Positions 32,554-42,388 are shown, counted from the stretch's first letter. The stretch: 64,000 nucleotides of DNA from Eubacteriales bacterium (GCA_030539335.1 JAUNSG010000002.1:1-64000), one strand, 5' to 3'. The notes: generated by a model from the letters alone, not told the origin. Numbers and translations are program-made.

Positions 32554-33495
32554 TTATTCCGCACTTCCCAGAACAGTACCCTCTGCGATCGCATGTCCGC
32601 GCAGGTAGTCGCAGGCTCCCATGCGCTTTTTCCCGACCAACTGCACCTCTGTGACCGACAGGACGGTCCCGTCTCCACAGCAAATCTCCAGACCCTTCTT
32701 CGGATCAGATCCAATGACCTCCCCCGGCTTTTTCCCGCTGGTTCGGTCGGTCATCCGTGTCTCGAATACCTTGAGACGTTTGCTGCCCAATGTGGTCAGC
32801 GCAACCGGCCACGGATTGAGTCCGCGCACAAGATTGTGGATCTCCTGTGCCGATTTCGTCCAATCGATCACCGCCATTTCCTTTTTCAGCATAGCGGCAT
32901 AGCTGGACTGCGCTTCGTCCTGCGGTGTCGCCGGAATGCCCTCCGGCAGCCGGGTGAGCGTCTCCGAAATCAAATCCGCTCCCAATTCAGCCAGACGGTC
33001 AAACAGCTCGCCAGCCGTTTCGTTCTCCCCGACTTCAGTCTCCGCTTTGAGCAGCATATCGCCGGTGTCCAGACCGACATCCATCTGCATCGTGGTGACT
33101 CCCGCCGTCTTTTCCCCGTTGATGACCGCCCACTGGATCGGCGCCGCACCGCGGTATTTCGGCAAAAGCGAGCCATGGATGTTGATGCAGCCGTATTTCG
33201 GCAGATCGAGTACATATTTGGGCAGAAGCTTTCCATAGGCGGCTACCACAATGACCTCCGGGTCCAGCTGCTGCAGCAGCTCCAACTGGCTGTCATTCCG
33301 AAACGATTCCGGCTGATAGACCGGGATCCCAGCCTCCAGCGCACAAACCTTGACTTCCGGCGGGGTCAGAACCATCTTCCGCCCCTGCGGCTTGTCCGGC
33401 TGTGTGAATACCGCAACGACATCATGGCCGTCCTGCAAAATCCGTTTGAGTGCGGCAACCGCGAAGTCCGGGGTTCCCATATAGACAATTCTCAT
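32554..33495 (-). CDS. fmt: Methionyl-tRNA formyltransferase
   Basis: Formylates initiator Met-tRNA. 313 aa. N-terminal Rossmann domain with MGTPDFAVAALK, catalytic INIHGSLLPKYRGAAPIQWA (Asn-His region), and MDVGLDTGDML (Asp); C-terminal OB-like tRNA-binding domain. Next to def, its functional partner, 14 bases away. Confidence 0.97.
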   Translation of the reverse strand: MRIVYMGTPDFAVAALKRILQDGHDVVAVFTQPDKPQGRKMVLTPPEVKVCALEAGIPVYQPESFRNDSQLELLQQLDPEVIVVAAYGKLLPKYVLDLPKYGCINIHGSLLPKYRGAAPIQWAVINGEKTAGVTTMQMDVGLDTGDMLLKAETEVGENETAGELFDRLAELGADLISETLTRLPEGIPATPQDEAQSSYAAMLKKEMAVIDWTKSAQEIHNLVRGLNPWPVALTTLGSKRLKVFETRMTDRTSGKKPGEVIGSDPKKGLEICCGDGTVLSVTEVQLVGKKRMGACDYLRGHAIAEGTVLGSAE

Positions 33496-33509
33496 GCGTC
33501 ACGCACCTC

Positions 33510-33977
33510 TTATTCCGCCTGCGGCTCCAGGATATCTTCGACCTTCTCCTTAAAGACATGGCCGTCCAAATGATCGATTTCGTGCAGGAAAGCGCGTGCT
33601 GTGAGATCCTCACGGGTCAGTGTGAACCATTCGCCATGGCGGTCCTGTGCACGGACTGTGGCGATGCGCGGACGGGTCACCGTACCAAACTCATCCGGAA
33701 AGCTCAGGCAGCCCTCGGGTCCGGTCTGTGAACCGGATGTCTCCACCACCTCCGGATTGATCAGCTCAATGACCTTGTCGTTGTCGGTCGTGTCCAGTAC
33801 CACACACATCCGGCGCAGCATGCCAATCTGCGGGCCTGCCAGACCAACTCCATTGGCATCCATCATCGTATCCGCCATGTCATCCAGAATCTTTCCCAGT
33901 CTCGTATCAAACTTTGTGACCGCATGGCACTTTTTATACAGCACCGGATCGGGGTGCTTAATGATTTCTCGAATCAT
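33510..33977 (-). CDS. def: Peptide deformylase
   Basis: Removes the formyl group from new proteins. 155 aa. The three motifs are all present: GVGLAGPQIG, EGCLSFP (metal Cys) and HEIDHLDG (HExxH metal site). Leading member of the def-fmt pair in this operon, after priA. Confidence 0.97.
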   Translation of the reverse strand: MIREIIKHPDPVLYKKCHAVTKFDTRLGKILDDMADTMMDANGVGLAGPQIGMLRRMCVVLDTTDNDKVIELINPEVVETSGSQTGPEGCLSFPDEFGTVTRPRIATVRAQDRHGEWFTLTREDLTARAFLHEIDHLDGHVFKEKVEDILEPQAE

Positions 33978-34014
33978 GTTACTTCCTCCTTATGTTGTCG
34001 ACTTTGTCGTTCTT

Positions 34015-36474
34015 TTATCCTTCCAATGGATTGACATCCGCAAACAGGGCAACCGTACGAAACGCGCGCTTCGCCGCGAATTCCCGCAGGATCCCACCGA
34101 TCAGCTCCCGCCGCCGCTTGTTGTCCGGACAGCGAATCGTCAGCCGATAGCGATAGCGGTTCATCACACGCAGGATCACGGCTGGCGCCGGACCGAGCAC
34201 CGGATAACGGAAATCCGCAAACTGATCGTTCATCAATCCCTCAATCCGCTTCTTTACAAAGACGAGCGCTTCCAACGCATCGCGCTCGCTCTCCGCCGAG
34301 GCGGTCAGCGTCACGATTTGCGCCGCCGGCGGGCACTGCAGCGCCTGACGGAGCGCAATCTCCTGTTCATAAAACCGCTCGTAATCCTGCCGGGCAGCAT
34401 TCAAAATGACCTCGTGATTGGGGACATAGGTCTGAATCACGGCCCTGCCCCGTGTCTCACGCCGTCCGGCGCGTCCGACTACCTGCGTCAGAAGCGAAAA
34501 GGTACGCTCCCGCGCACGATAGTCCTGCGCAAACAGCATCTGGTCGGCATCAATCACGCCGACAAGCGCCACACGGTCAAAATCCAATCCCTTGGTGACC
34601 ATCTGTGTCCCGAGCAGGATATCTGCATTTCCCCCGGCAAATTCTGAAAGCAGCTTTTCGTGTGCATTTTTCGCCCGTGTCGTGTCGGCATCCATGCGCG
34701 AAATCCGCGCCTGTGGGAACAGCTCCTGCAATTCCTGCTCCACCCGCTGGGTGCCGGCTCCTTCGGTCTTCAAATGTGCGCTTCCGCACCCCGGGCAGAT
34801 GCGCGGAAGCGGCGCGGAATGGCCGCAATAGTGGCACATCAGCCGGTTGTTCGCCGAATGGTAGGTCAGGGAAACACTGCACGACGGGCATTCCGGTGTC
34901 CAGCCACAGGCGGTGCAGGTGACCTGCCGCGCGGCGCCGCGCCGGTTGAGGAACAAAATCGCCTGTTGTCCGTCCTTCAGCGTATCCGCTATGGCATCAT
35001 GCAGAACCGGGCCGATGGAGCCAAAGCTCCCCTGCCGTGCAGCAGCGCGCATATCCGCAAGGATAACCTGCGGAAGCTGTGTCCCTGCATAGCGTTCCCG
35101 CAAAACCGCCATCGGATACCTCTTCTCTCTGGCTCCGTAGAATGTCTCGACCGAGGGGGTCGCCGACCCAAAGACCAACAGCGCCTTTTCCTGCATGACG
35201 CGATATTTCGCAATCTCACGCGCATGATAGCACGGTGACTGTTCGGATTTGTATGCGTCATCCTGCTCCTCGTCGATGACAAGCAGGCCCAAATCCGGTA
35301 CAGGAGCAAACACAGCGGAACGCGTGCCGACAACAACCTGTGCGGCTCCGGAAGAAATCCGCTTCCAGCTGTCGTACCGCTCCCCGGCCGACAGCGCCGA
35401 ATGCAGCACGGCCACACGGGAGGGTCCAAAGCAGCAGACAAACCGCCGGATCATCTGCGGCGTCAGACCGATCTCCGGTACGAGCACAATGGCTCCCTTC
35501 CCCTGTTCCAATGCCCTTGCAATCAGATGCAAATAGACCTGTGTCTTTCCGCTTCCGGTCACGCCGTAAAGCAGAGCCGCCTCCGGCTGCGGCGAATCCA
35601 ACAGCGGTGCGATCTGTCGATAGGCATCCTCCTGCGCCGGTGTCAGCGGCTCAATCGGCTGCTGTTCACAGTCCGAGAAATCCGGCATACGGAAGGCTTC
35701 CTCCTCCCACTGCCGCAGGATTCCCTGCCGGATCATTGTATTGATCACCCCGGCACTCGCGCCGGTCTGGTACATCAACTCCTGTCGGCTGTACGATTCC
35801 CCGTCCGCCAGACAGCCGACAATGTCCAGACGCACGGGACTTCTGCCGCGCTCCGCACGGCGTGCCGCCTGATCGGCCGGCATGTCCAGCGCCAGCATTT
35901 TTACACTTTTATCGCCGATTTTCCGCGAAAATGAGCTGGAAAACCGCAAAATATCCCGCTTACACAGCTCATTTAGCCGCCGTGCCAGTGTGGATTCCGG
36001 AACCGCCGTCTGAATTTCCTTCCGGGAACACCGCCGTTTTTTCGCGGAAAACAGTCCCAGAATCGGCTCCTCTGCGGAAAGCGCTTCCCGCTCCGCCTCG
36101 GTGACCGAATCGGCCAGCGCATACCACTCCTCGTGCCGGAACCACAGTCCGGAAGGCAGCATCGCCTTCGCACAGTCGAAGAAGGTACAGTAGAGCGACG
36201 AGCACATCCACGCGGCAAGATGGATCCGGTTTTCATCCAACACCGGTTCGGTATCCAGTACCGCCTGGATTTCCTTGCACTTTTCCACCTCAGCCGTCTG
36301 TGTAACCTGTACGGCAAACGCCTCTACGGAACGGTTTCCACGCCCAAACGGGACAAGGATGCGCATTCCCGGCTGAACCAGATGCTCCAGCTCCTCCGGG
36401 ATACGATAATCATATAATCGGTCAAACGTAAAATTTGCCGCGCTGACCGCCGCGCGGCAAATCGAAACGATCAT
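34015..36474 (-). CDS. priA: Primosomal helicase PriA
   Basis: Restarts collapsed replication forks. 819 aa. N-terminal DNA-binding domains, helicase core with Walker A GVTGSGKTQVY and motif II DEEQD (most PriA have DEEH; here Gln), QVVGRAGRR (motif VI), and the zinc-binding insert with four CxxC pairs (CTACG, CPSC, CHYC, CPGC). Start overlaps the coaBC stop by 4 bases. Confidence 0.96.
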   Translation of the reverse strand: MIVSICRAAVSAANFTFDRLYDYRIPEELEHLVQPGMRILVPFGRGNRSVEAFAVQVTQTAEVEKCKEIQAVLDTEPVLDENRIHLAAWMCSSLYCTFFDCAKAMLPSGLWFRHEEWYALADSVTEAEREALSAEEPILGLFSAKKRRCSRKEIQTAVPESTLARRLNELCKRDILRFSSSFSRKIGDKSVKMLALDMPADQAARRAERGRSPVRLDIVGCLADGESYSRQELMYQTGASAGVINTMIRQGILRQWEEEAFRMPDFSDCEQQPIEPLTPAQEDAYRQIAPLLDSPQPEAALLYGVTGSGKTQVYLHLIARALEQGKGAIVLVPEIGLTPQMIRRFVCCFGPSRVAVLHSALSAGERYDSWKRISSGAAQVVVGTRSAVFAPVPDLGLLVIDEEQDDAYKSEQSPCYHAREIAKYRVMQEKALLVFGSATPSVETFYGAREKRYPMAVLRERYAGTQLPQVILADMRAAARQGSFGSIGPVLHDAIADTLKDGQQAILFLNRRGAARQVTCTACGWTPECPSCSVSLTYHSANNRLMCHYCGHSAPLPRICPGCGSAHLKTEGAGTQRVEQELQELFPQARISRMDADTTRAKNAHEKLLSEFAGGNADILLGTQMVTKGLDFDRVALVGVIDADQMLFAQDYRARERTFSLLTQVVGRAGRRETRGRAVIQTYVPNHEVILNAARQDYERFYEQEIALRQALQCPPAAQIVTLTASAESERDALEALVFVKKRIEGLMNDQFADFRYPVLGPAPAVILRVMNRYRYRLTIRCPDNKRRRELIGGILREFAAKRAFRTVALFADVNPLEG

Positions 36475-37679
36475 ACCTGTTTTGCTGCAAAGAGTGCAGC
36501 CAGACGATCGAGCAGAATATCCGCCACCTCGCCCTTTTCCATCCGTTGCAGCGGCTCCACCTCGCCATCCCGGTACAGCAGGGTCACCACATTGGTATCT
36601 CCTGCAAATCCGGCGCCCTTGGTCTTCAGGTTGTTGGCCACAATGACATCACAGTTCTTCGCATTCAGCTTCTTTGCCGAGTTCTCCAACAGATCTTTGG
36701 TCTCCATGGAGAAACCGCAGATCACCTGGTTTTCCCGGCGCAGAGACCCGATTTCCGCAAGGATATCCGGATTGCGCACAAGCGGAACGCTCATATCGTC
36801 TTTCTTTTTCTTGATTTTGTTGTCCACATATTCTGCCGGACGGTAATCGCCGACGGCCGCCGCCTTTACCAGAATATCCGACTGATCCAGCTTATCTAGA
36901 ACCGCCTCGCGCATCTCGCATGCCGACGTGACGGGAATGAGATGCACCCCTTCCGGCGGTGCAATCGAAACCGGACCGGAAATCAGATTTACCGTCGCGC
37001 CGCGCCGCTTGGCGCAGCGGGCAATGGCATAGCCCATCTTTCCGGTCGAGTGGTTCGACAGGAAGCGGACCGGGTCCATCGCCTCGCGGGTCGGTCCCGC
37101 CGTGACAGTCACGGTCTTTCCAGCCAAATCCTTCGGCGTCAATGCCGACAGGATCGCCTCTTCGATCTCCTCCACATCGGCCAGCTTGCCCTTGCCGGAA
37201 TCGCCGCAGGCCAGATGACCGCTCGCCGGCTCCACAAACTGCGCCCCGCGGGAACGCAGGGTCGCTATGTTCTGCTGGGTGGCCGGATGCTCATACATCG
37301 CGGTATTCATCGCCGGTGCAATCACCAGCGGTGCCCGTGTCGCCAAAAGAGTGGTGGACAGCATATCGTCTGCAAGGCCGCATGCCGCCTTTGCGATAAG
37401 GTTTGCCGTCGCCGGAACGACCGCAAAGACATCCGCCGCCTTTGCCAGCGCAATGTGCTCGACTTCCCACGGGAAATCACGATTAAACTGATCGGTAACC
37501 ACACGTGCATTTGCCAGCACCTCAAACGTCAGCGGCTGGACAAATTCACAGGCATGCTTCGTTAGGATAACGCGAACGGAAATATTCTTTTTTCTCAGGC
37601 GGCTGACCAGATCACAGGCCTTATAGGCAGCGATGCCGCCCGTCACGCCCAACACAACCGTTTTCCCGGAAAAATCCAT
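36471..37679 (-). CDS. coaBC: Bifunctional CoaBC (phosphopantothenoylcysteine synthase/decarboxylase)
   Basis: Two steps of CoA synthesis. 402 aa. CoaC half (about 1-185): GGIAAYKACDLVS, catalytic His in EVEHIALAK, PAMNTAMYEHP and a substrate-clamp Cys (ACGDSGKGKLAD). CoaB half (from LAGKTVTVTAGPTREAMDPVRF): CTP-binding and KMGYAIARCAK. Sits between rpoZ and priA as in many Firmicutes. Confidence 0.97.
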   Translation of the reverse strand: MDFSGKTVVLGVTGGIAAYKACDLVSRLRKKNISVRVILTKHACEFVQPLTFEVLANARVVTDQFNRDFPWEVEHIALAKAADVFAVVPATANLIAKAACGLADDMLSTTLLATRAPLVIAPAMNTAMYEHPATQQNIATLRSRGAQFVEPASGHLACGDSGKGKLADVEEIEEAILSALTPKDLAGKTVTVTAGPTREAMDPVRFLSNHSTGKMGYAIARCAKRRGATVNLISGPVSIAPPEGVHLIPVTSACEMREAVLDKLDQSDILVKAAAVGDYRPAEYVDNKIKKKKDDMSVPLVRNPDILAEIGSLRRENQVICGFSMETKDLLENSAKKLNAKNCDVIVANNLKTKGAGFAGDTNVVTLLYRDGEVEPLQRMEKGEVADILLDRLAALFAAKQV

Positions 37680-37683
37680 GAAT

Positions 37684-37980
37684 TTACAGCTCCTCTACCA
37701 TATCGTCCTCTGCCGATACGTCATCCAGCAGGATATCCTCTGCCGCCGCGGCAAAGATATCGTCGGACAGAACTTCCGGCTCCGGCTTCGGGCCTTCGCG
37801 GTAAGCAACCTGTCCATTTGCAATTTCGTCCAGCGCAATCTTAACCGGCTTCTCCGGAATTTTCTCTTCCGCTGCCTCCGCGTTCAGCGCGATATCGCGT
37901 GCACGCTGCGCAGCCAGATTGACCAGCAGATAGCGGTTGTTGACTTTCTTCATCAGATCCTGCATAGACGGATTTAACAT
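37684..37980 (-). CDS. rpoZ: RNA polymerase omega subunit
   Basis: 98 aa. Start at 37980 (MLNPSMQDLMKKVNNRYLLVNLAAQRARDIA landmarks: P4, L9, N15-R17, A24-R27) matches omega, with AAGGAG 9-10 bases upstream; the frame's longer form reaches into the gmk spacer without RBS. Very acidic C-terminal extension (EDILLDDVSAEDDMVEEL). Helps assemble the beta' subunit. Between gmk and coaBC, the conserved order. Confidence 0.93.
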   Translation of the reverse strand: MLNPSMQDLMKKVNNRYLLVNLAAQRARDIALNAEAAEEKIPEKPVKIALDEIANGQVAYREGPKPEPEVLSDDIFAAAAEDILLDDVSAEDDMVEEL

Positions 37981-38042
37981 AAGTGTATCTCTCCTTCGGT
38001 AATATAACGTGCAGAAAACACCCTGCACCCTTACTTCTTAAT

Positions 38043-38639
38043 TCATGACATGTGAAATGTTCGGTGGTTCGTGCGGGAACGCTCCGCCAGAAAAACGGCT
38101 TTCAGCTCCTCCTCCGCACGGGTCAGATCATCGTTGATGACCAGATAGTCGAATTTGGGAATCTGCTTCAGTTCTTCCCTCGCGGTCTGCAGCCGCAGGG
38201 CAATCGCAGCCTCGTCCTCCGTCTGCCGTCCGCGCAGACGGGCCTCCAGCGTCGGGAAGTCCGGCGGCGCGACAAAAATCATCGCCGCATCCGGACGCTT
38301 TTCGCGGATCTGCATCGCGCCCTGTACCTCGATCTCCAAAACAACATCCTCGCCGCGGGCGAGATGCATATCGATCGGGCCGGATGGGGTTCCATAATAA
38401 TTGCCGCTGAACTGTGCGTGCTCCAAAAATTCGCCGTTCCGCACCTTTTCTTCAAACTGCCCGCGATTCAGGAAATAGTAGTGTACACCATCCTGCTCGT
38501 CCGGACGCGGGGAACGCGTGGTCGCGGAAATCGACAAAAACAACGAATCCAGCGTCGGGAGGACGCGGGAAAGCAGTGTTCCCTTGCCGACACCGGACGG
38601 ACCGGTCAGCACAAACAGGGTTCCCTTTTGCTCTTTCAT
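38043..38639 (-). CDS. gmk: Guanylate kinase
   Basis: Converts GMP to GDP with ATP. 198 aa. P-loop [11 protein letters not shown] (about residues 13-23), GMP-binding [17 protein letters not shown], and [10 protein letters not shown]. Start overlaps the remA stop as ATGA. Confidence 0.97.
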   Translation of the reverse strand: MKEQKGTLFVLTGPSGVGKGTLLSRVLPTLDSLFLSISATTRSPRPDEQDGVHYYFLNRGQFEEKVRNGEFLEHAQFSGNYYGTPSGPIDMHLARGEDVVLEIEVQGAMQIREKRPDAAMIFVAPPDFPTLEARLRGRQTEDEAAIALRLQTAREELKQIPKFDYLVINDDLTRAEEELKAVFLAERSRTNHRTFHMS

Positions 38640-38896
38640 TCTGCCACCTCAGCTTCCTCATCCCGGCTCTCTGTCCGCCCTGCAATCGCATCCGGAGAAA
38701 TCGCAGACAAAACAACATGGTCACTGTCCATTACCAGAACCGCGCGGGTGCGCCGTCCATAGGTACCGTCAATCACCATATTCCGTTCGCGTGCCTCCTG
38801 AATCATGCGCTTGACCGGAGCCGATTCCGGTGCCACCACCGCGATCAGCCGGTCGGCAGAAACCAGATTGCCGAAACCAATATTGATGAGCTTCAT
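38636..38896 (-). CDS. remA: Biofilm/matrix regulator RemA (DUF370)
   Basis: 86 aa. [20 protein letters not shown] is the family opening, followed by the basic DNA-contact segment [22 protein letters not shown]. In Bacillus RemA forms rings and activates matrix and osmoprotection genes; here only the family is visible. Start at 38896 has AAAGGAG 10 bases upstream. Between yicC and gmk as in Bacillus. Confidence 0.93.
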   Translation of the reverse strand: MKLINIGFGNLVSADRLIAVVAPESAPVKRMIQEARERNMVIDGTYGRRTRAVLVMDSDHVVLSAISPDAIAGRTESRDEEAEVAE

Positions 38897-38915
38897 AAAG
38901 AAATGCTCCTTTGTT

Positions 38916-39791
38916 TTATTCGATATTCTGAACCTGCTCGCGGATCTTTTCAATCTCCGCCTTGAGGTCAACCACAATCTTCGCCAGATCCATATCGTTT
39001 GCCTTGGAACCGATCGTGTTTGCCTCGCGGTTCATCTCCTGCACCAGAAAGTCAAGCTTGCGGCCGACCGGCTTGGTGTCGTTCGCCATCAGCTCGAGCT
39101 GCTGCATGTGGCTGCGCAGACGGACCGTCTCTTCATCCACCGCGGTGCGGTCGGCATAAATCGCCGCCTCCGCCAGAATGCGCTGCGGATCGATCGTCGT
39201 ATCCGACAACACTTCGTTCATGCGCGCGGTCAGCTTGGCGCGGTATTCCTCCACCGCCTTCGGCGAACGCTTCTCCACCTGTTCCACCAGGCCGAGGATC
39301 GTCTGACGGCGATTCAGAATATCCTCCCGCATCTTCTCTCCCTCACGCTCGCGCATGGCAATGTAATCCTCTGCCGCTGCGCTCAGAACCGTGAGGACAT
39401 CGCGCTTGATTTCATCGGCATCGGCCTCCTGCTTCTCCGCCGTAAAGACATCCGGCATCTTCGCCAGATTCATCACCGTGATGTCGTCTTTCAGACCATA
39501 GCTGTCGCGGATTTCGTGGAGAAGATCCAGATAGTTCTCCAAAATCTTTCGGTTTAATACGATCGTCTCATCTCCGGCCGCCGAGGCATCGATGGAAATA
39601 TATACATCGACCTTGCCACGTGCAATCCATGCTCCGATGGCAGACTTTGTCGCCTCGTCCAGAAATCCATAGATGCGCGGCGCCTTGACATTGACATCCA
39701 GATAGCGATGATTTACCGAACGGATTTCGACGGTAATTTCCCGATCGCTGATCGTCATACGGGCTCTGCCGTATCCAGTCATGCTTTTCAA
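38916..39791 (-). CDS. yicC: YicC-family endoribonuclease
   Basis: 291 aa. [10 protein letters not shown] at the N-terminus and [20 protein letters not shown] near the C-terminus are family signatures. YicC proteins have been shown to act as endoribonucleases in other bacteria; target here unknown. TTG start at 39791 with GGAGGG 6 bases upstream gives the family-typical M-x-SMTGYG start. First gene of the long growth-control block. Confidence 0.94.
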   Translation of the reverse strand: MKSMTGYGRARMTISDREITVEIRSVNHRYLDVNVKAPRIYGFLDEATKSAIGAWIARGKVDVYISIDASAAGDETIVLNRKILENYLDLLHEIRDSYGLKDDITVMNLAKMPDVFTAEKQEADADEIKRDVLTVLSAAAEDYIAMREREGEKMREDILNRRQTILGLVEQVEKRSPKAVEEYRAKLTARMNEVLSDTTIDPQRILAEAAIYADRTAVDEETVRLRSHMQQLELMANDTKPVGRKLDFLVQEMNREANTIGSKANDMDLAKIVVDLKAEIEKIREQVQNIE

Positions 39792-39867
39792 GCCAGTCCC
39801 TCCTATATGAATAACAATACTTCGAGACCCTTTTCTTTCTCTCTTTGCAAAAGGGTCTTCATCTTAT

Positions 39868-39897
39868 ATTATAACAACCCGGATGTCTCTTCGTCAA
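39868..39897 (-). promoter_or_regulatory. Promoter of the yicC-remA-gmk block
   Basis: Minus strand TTGACG (39897-39892), 18-base spacer, TATAAT (39873-39868). It lies inside the terminator hairpin of the upstream operon. The leader (39866-39792) can form AGACCCTTTT/AAAAGGGTCT. Confidence 0.76.
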
Positions 39898-39909
39898 GAC
39901 ATCCGGGTT
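39876..39909 (-). terminator. Hairpin ending the cdaA-to-membrane-protein operon
   Basis: AACCCGGATGTCT/AGACATCCGGGTT, 13 bp with an 8-base loop, 12 bases past the stop of the membrane gene. The T-run is poor (GTTATAAT), because the same bases form the -10 box of the yicC promoter. Confidence 0.68.
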
Positions 39910-39921
39910 GAAGAAAATGTT

Positions 39922-40437
39922 TCACTTTGTGTGTTGCTGCGGCAGTCGGGAAAGAATCCTGTAAATCAGCTTGGAAAATACAATGTCATAGGCCAGAAAA
40001 ACAACGGCCACCGCCGGCAGAAACAGCCAGATACGCCCCGCCACCATCGGCGGAAACAGGCCGAGCACCTCGCTGGAAAACAGGAACAGCAGAACTGCCA
40101 CCACCATACAAAACAGATATTTCAGCACCCATTCCACCGGCTTATTGCGCAGACGCTCGATCGCATTTTTCAGCAGCGTGTACGGCCCGAAAAAGACCGC
40201 ATACAGCAGGGCACAGCCCTTTGACGGGGCCAGCAACAGCGCCAGCACCGACACGGCAATCCAACTGACCGCGCTGGTTTTCCAGCCGCACCGGACCAAT
40301 ACAACTGCTCCAACCACACCGGCCAGCGCCGCACATGCCAGACGTCCGCCCGGCAGGATGGATGCCGCCATCAGAAACAGCAGAGTCAATGCAGACAGCA
40401 CGCCGCCTGCCGCCATTTTCGCCGTCTTGCTCTTCAT
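39922..40437 (-). CDS. Multi-pass membrane protein, unknown function
   Basis: 171 aa with about five hydrophobic segments (e.g. VLSALTLLFLMAASILPGG, AVSWIAVSVLALLLAP, WLFLPAVAVVFLAYDIVF). The N-terminal layout somewhat resembles small ECF-type or YybS-like membrane proteins, but I cannot assign it. ATG 40437 has AAGGAG 7 bases upstream. Last gene of the cdaA operon, following the J-domain gene. Confidence 0.75.
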   Translation of the reverse strand: MKSKTAKMAAGGVLSALTLLFLMAASILPGGRLACAALAGVVGAVVLVRCGWKTSAVSWIAVSVLALLLAPSKGCALLYAVFFGPYTLLKNAIERLRNKPVEWVLKYLFCMVVAVLLFLFSSEVLGLFPPMVAGRIWLFLPAVAVVFLAYDIVFSKLIYRILSRLPQQHTK

Positions 40438-40448
40438 CCCCACGCTCC

Positions 40449-41084
40449 TTAACAGCCGCTGCCCATGCAGTCACACAGACAGTTGAGACAAAGCAGCTGC
40501 GTACAGCAGTCCATCGCATCGTTGTTCTGCATCGGGCGGTAGCCGCCATACTGCGCGCTCTGGTTGAGCACCTGCTTCATGCGCTGGTACTCAAAATTAT
40601 TCGGCTCCATTCCACAGGCCAGATTGATCTCCTGTGACGCCTCATCAAACCAGCCCTTGCGATAGCAGATATTCGAACGCAGGAAATGCCACTCCGCATC
40701 GCGGTCCGAAACCCGGTTGAGCAGCTCCTCTGCCATGCCGATATTGCCGACATTGATGGAATTGCGCACCTGATTGTAGATGCTTGCGTTCGCACCACGA
40801 TACCCGGCGGACTGGCCGGCATAGCCATAGCCACCGCTCTGATAGCCCCCCTGATACCCGCCGCTCTGATAACCGCCGGAATTCGCCGAGCCACCCGACT
40901 TGCGTTCCTTCATGATCGCATCATATGCCTCGTTGACCTGCTGCATCTTTTCCTGCGCCAGATCGGCCAGCGGGTTGTTGATATAGTTGTCCGGATGATA
41001 TTTGCGCGCCAGCTCACGATAAGCGCTTTTTACCTCATCATCCGTTGCATTGGGTGAGATATCGAGAACTTTATATGGATCCAT
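40449..41084 (-). CDS. J-domain (DnaJ-like) protein
   Basis: 211 aa. N-terminal J domain MDPYKVLDISPNATDDEVKSAYRELARKYHPDN with the HPD motif (about residues 32-34). A Gly/Tyr/Ser-rich linker with repeated GYQSGGYQ units follows, then a helical repeat-like part and a Cys-rich end (CCTQLLCLNCLCDCMGSGC). Probably a specialised DnaK co-chaperone; the Cys-rich tail is unusual. Preferred start 41084; overlaps the upstream DUF5685 gene by 14 bases. Confidence 0.88.
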   Translation of the reverse strand: MDPYKVLDISPNATDDEVKSAYRELARKYHPDNYINNPLADLAQEKMQQVNEAYDAIMKERKSGGSANSGGYQSGGYQGGYQSGGYGYAGQSAGYRGANASIYNQVRNSINVGNIGMAEELLNRVSDRDAEWHFLRSNICYRKGWFDEASQEINLACGMEPNNFEYQRMKQVLNQSAQYGGYRPMQNNDAMDCCTQLLCLNCLCDCMGSGC

Positions 41085-41958
41085 GCCTATTTTTTCCTCC
41101 ATTTGCTTCCAATGTACCGTTCAAAACCTGTCGTGTTACTTCCGGCAGGCCCTGGCACAGAATATTTTCAATAATTCCGCCGTCTCTCTTTGTATTGAGC
41201 AGAATGTATGCATGATACGACGCGGCCAGCGATTGCAGCAGCGTATGCCGGAGTGTCTCCCGGAGCGGGGTGAGATCCGGCTCGGTCAGCCGATAGCGCA
41301 GGCGAACCGGATTGTAGCTCCCCGTCGTAAAATCCTCCGCCAAGTCGTCGCAGGCGTCGATCAGATAAATCCACCGGCCGGTGTGATAAAACATCTCTCC
41401 CAAAATCCGCCCGTCATCCGTCCGTTCCTCCGGTACGGCGGCGCGCAGAATGTTGGCAAAGGTATCCGCCGGGATATCCAGAGAAGCGGTTTGCTCCCGC
41501 TGAATCCGGTTCAAGCTCTGCAGCTGCTCCGTCACCACGCGGTCAAATTCCGCATTGTCCTGCCTTGCCTTCTTATAGCCCCTTCGCAGAAACAGCCGCA
41601 GTACCCTTGCACCCAGCCGTTTCCAGCCCGTTTCGTCGTCAATCGTGTCCTGCAGCTTGTGCCAGTTCAAAATCACGCTGACCGCGGCGGCATGCCGGAT
41701 ACCGGCTGTTTCCTGTGCACAGCTGCGTCGGCGAATCGGATGCACGATACACCGCCGCCGGCATGCTTCGCATTCCGCCTGCGAATCGGCTGCGTCCAGC
41801 ACCAGCGCCAGATACGTACAGTCATAGCTGAGCAGCGTCGTCTGCAATAATCCATAGCGCTGCCGGATGGAATGACAAAGCCCGCAGTAGACCGATTGGA
41901 ACCGCTCCCATTCACGTACCTTCAATTCGCTTCGCAGCGGACGAATAAATCCAAACAT
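41071..41958 (-). CDS. DUF5685 family protein
   Basis: 295 aa. The opening MFGFIRPLRSELKVREWERFQSVYCGLC is the family signature, with Cys pairs (YCGLCH; CEACRRRC) that could bind metal. Predicted helical, soluble. Function unknown. It is found next to J-domain proteins in Clostridia; here the two genes overlap, so they may act together. Confidence 0.85.
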   Translation of the reverse strand: MFGFIRPLRSELKVREWERFQSVYCGLCHSIRQRYGLLQTTLLSYDCTYLALVLDAADSQAECEACRRRCIVHPIRRRSCAQETAGIRHAAAVSVILNWHKLQDTIDDETGWKRLGARVLRLFLRRGYKKARQDNAEFDRVVTEQLQSLNRIQREQTASLDIPADTFANILRAAVPEERTDDGRILGEMFYHTGRWIYLIDACDDLAEDFTTGSYNPVRLRYRLTEPDLTPLRETLRHTLLQSLAASYHAYILLNTKRDGGIIENILCQGLPEVTRQVLNGTLEANGGKNRHGSI

Positions 41959-41971
41959 AAAAACGTTATAT

Positions 41972-42376
41972 CTATACCTTGGTCATGACATAAACCGGTT
42001 TGGCGTGCATTTTATGATAATCGTTAAACAGCTTCGCTCCGAGGATTCCCAGGGCAAGGCCAAGGACGGCAAAGACGCCCGGAATCGAAGATCCCATCGT
42101 GGCGGCCACCGCATAGAACAGGAAAAACAGAACGAATGGGATCACGTAAATGATCGCGGCAAGGCCAAGAACATTTTTCGAACTGCCCTCGATCTTCACC
42201 AGATCGCCAACCTCTGCGTGAATGGAGTTTTTCACCTCGATAAAAATCGGGGCGGTATACATCTCACCACAGCCACCGCATTTGCTGCAGTCGTGGCCGC
42301 ACGCAGTCTGACGCTGAATCTGCAGGCGGGCGATGTTGTCCGGAAGCAATTCCTTGACAATCGCATTTTGCTGCAT
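41972..42376 (-). CDS. RseC/SoxR-reducing-like membrane protein
   Basis: 134 aa: an N-terminal domain with four Cys (CGHDCSKCGGC, residues about 25-35) that could hold an Fe-S cluster, then two membrane helices. Matches the RseC_MucC family; in Proteobacteria these act with Rnf or SoxR reduction. Its neighbour here is an FAD-dependent dehydrogenase, so a redox role is likely. Confidence 0.85.
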   Translation of the reverse strand: MQQNAIVKELLPDNIARLQIQRQTACGHDCSKCGGCGEMYTAPIFIEVKNSIHAEVGDLVKIEGSSKNVLGLAAIIYVIPFVLFFLFYAVAATMGSSIPGVFAVLGLALGILGAKLFNDYHKMHAKPVYVMTKV

Positions 42377-42388
42377 GGTATTTCCTCC

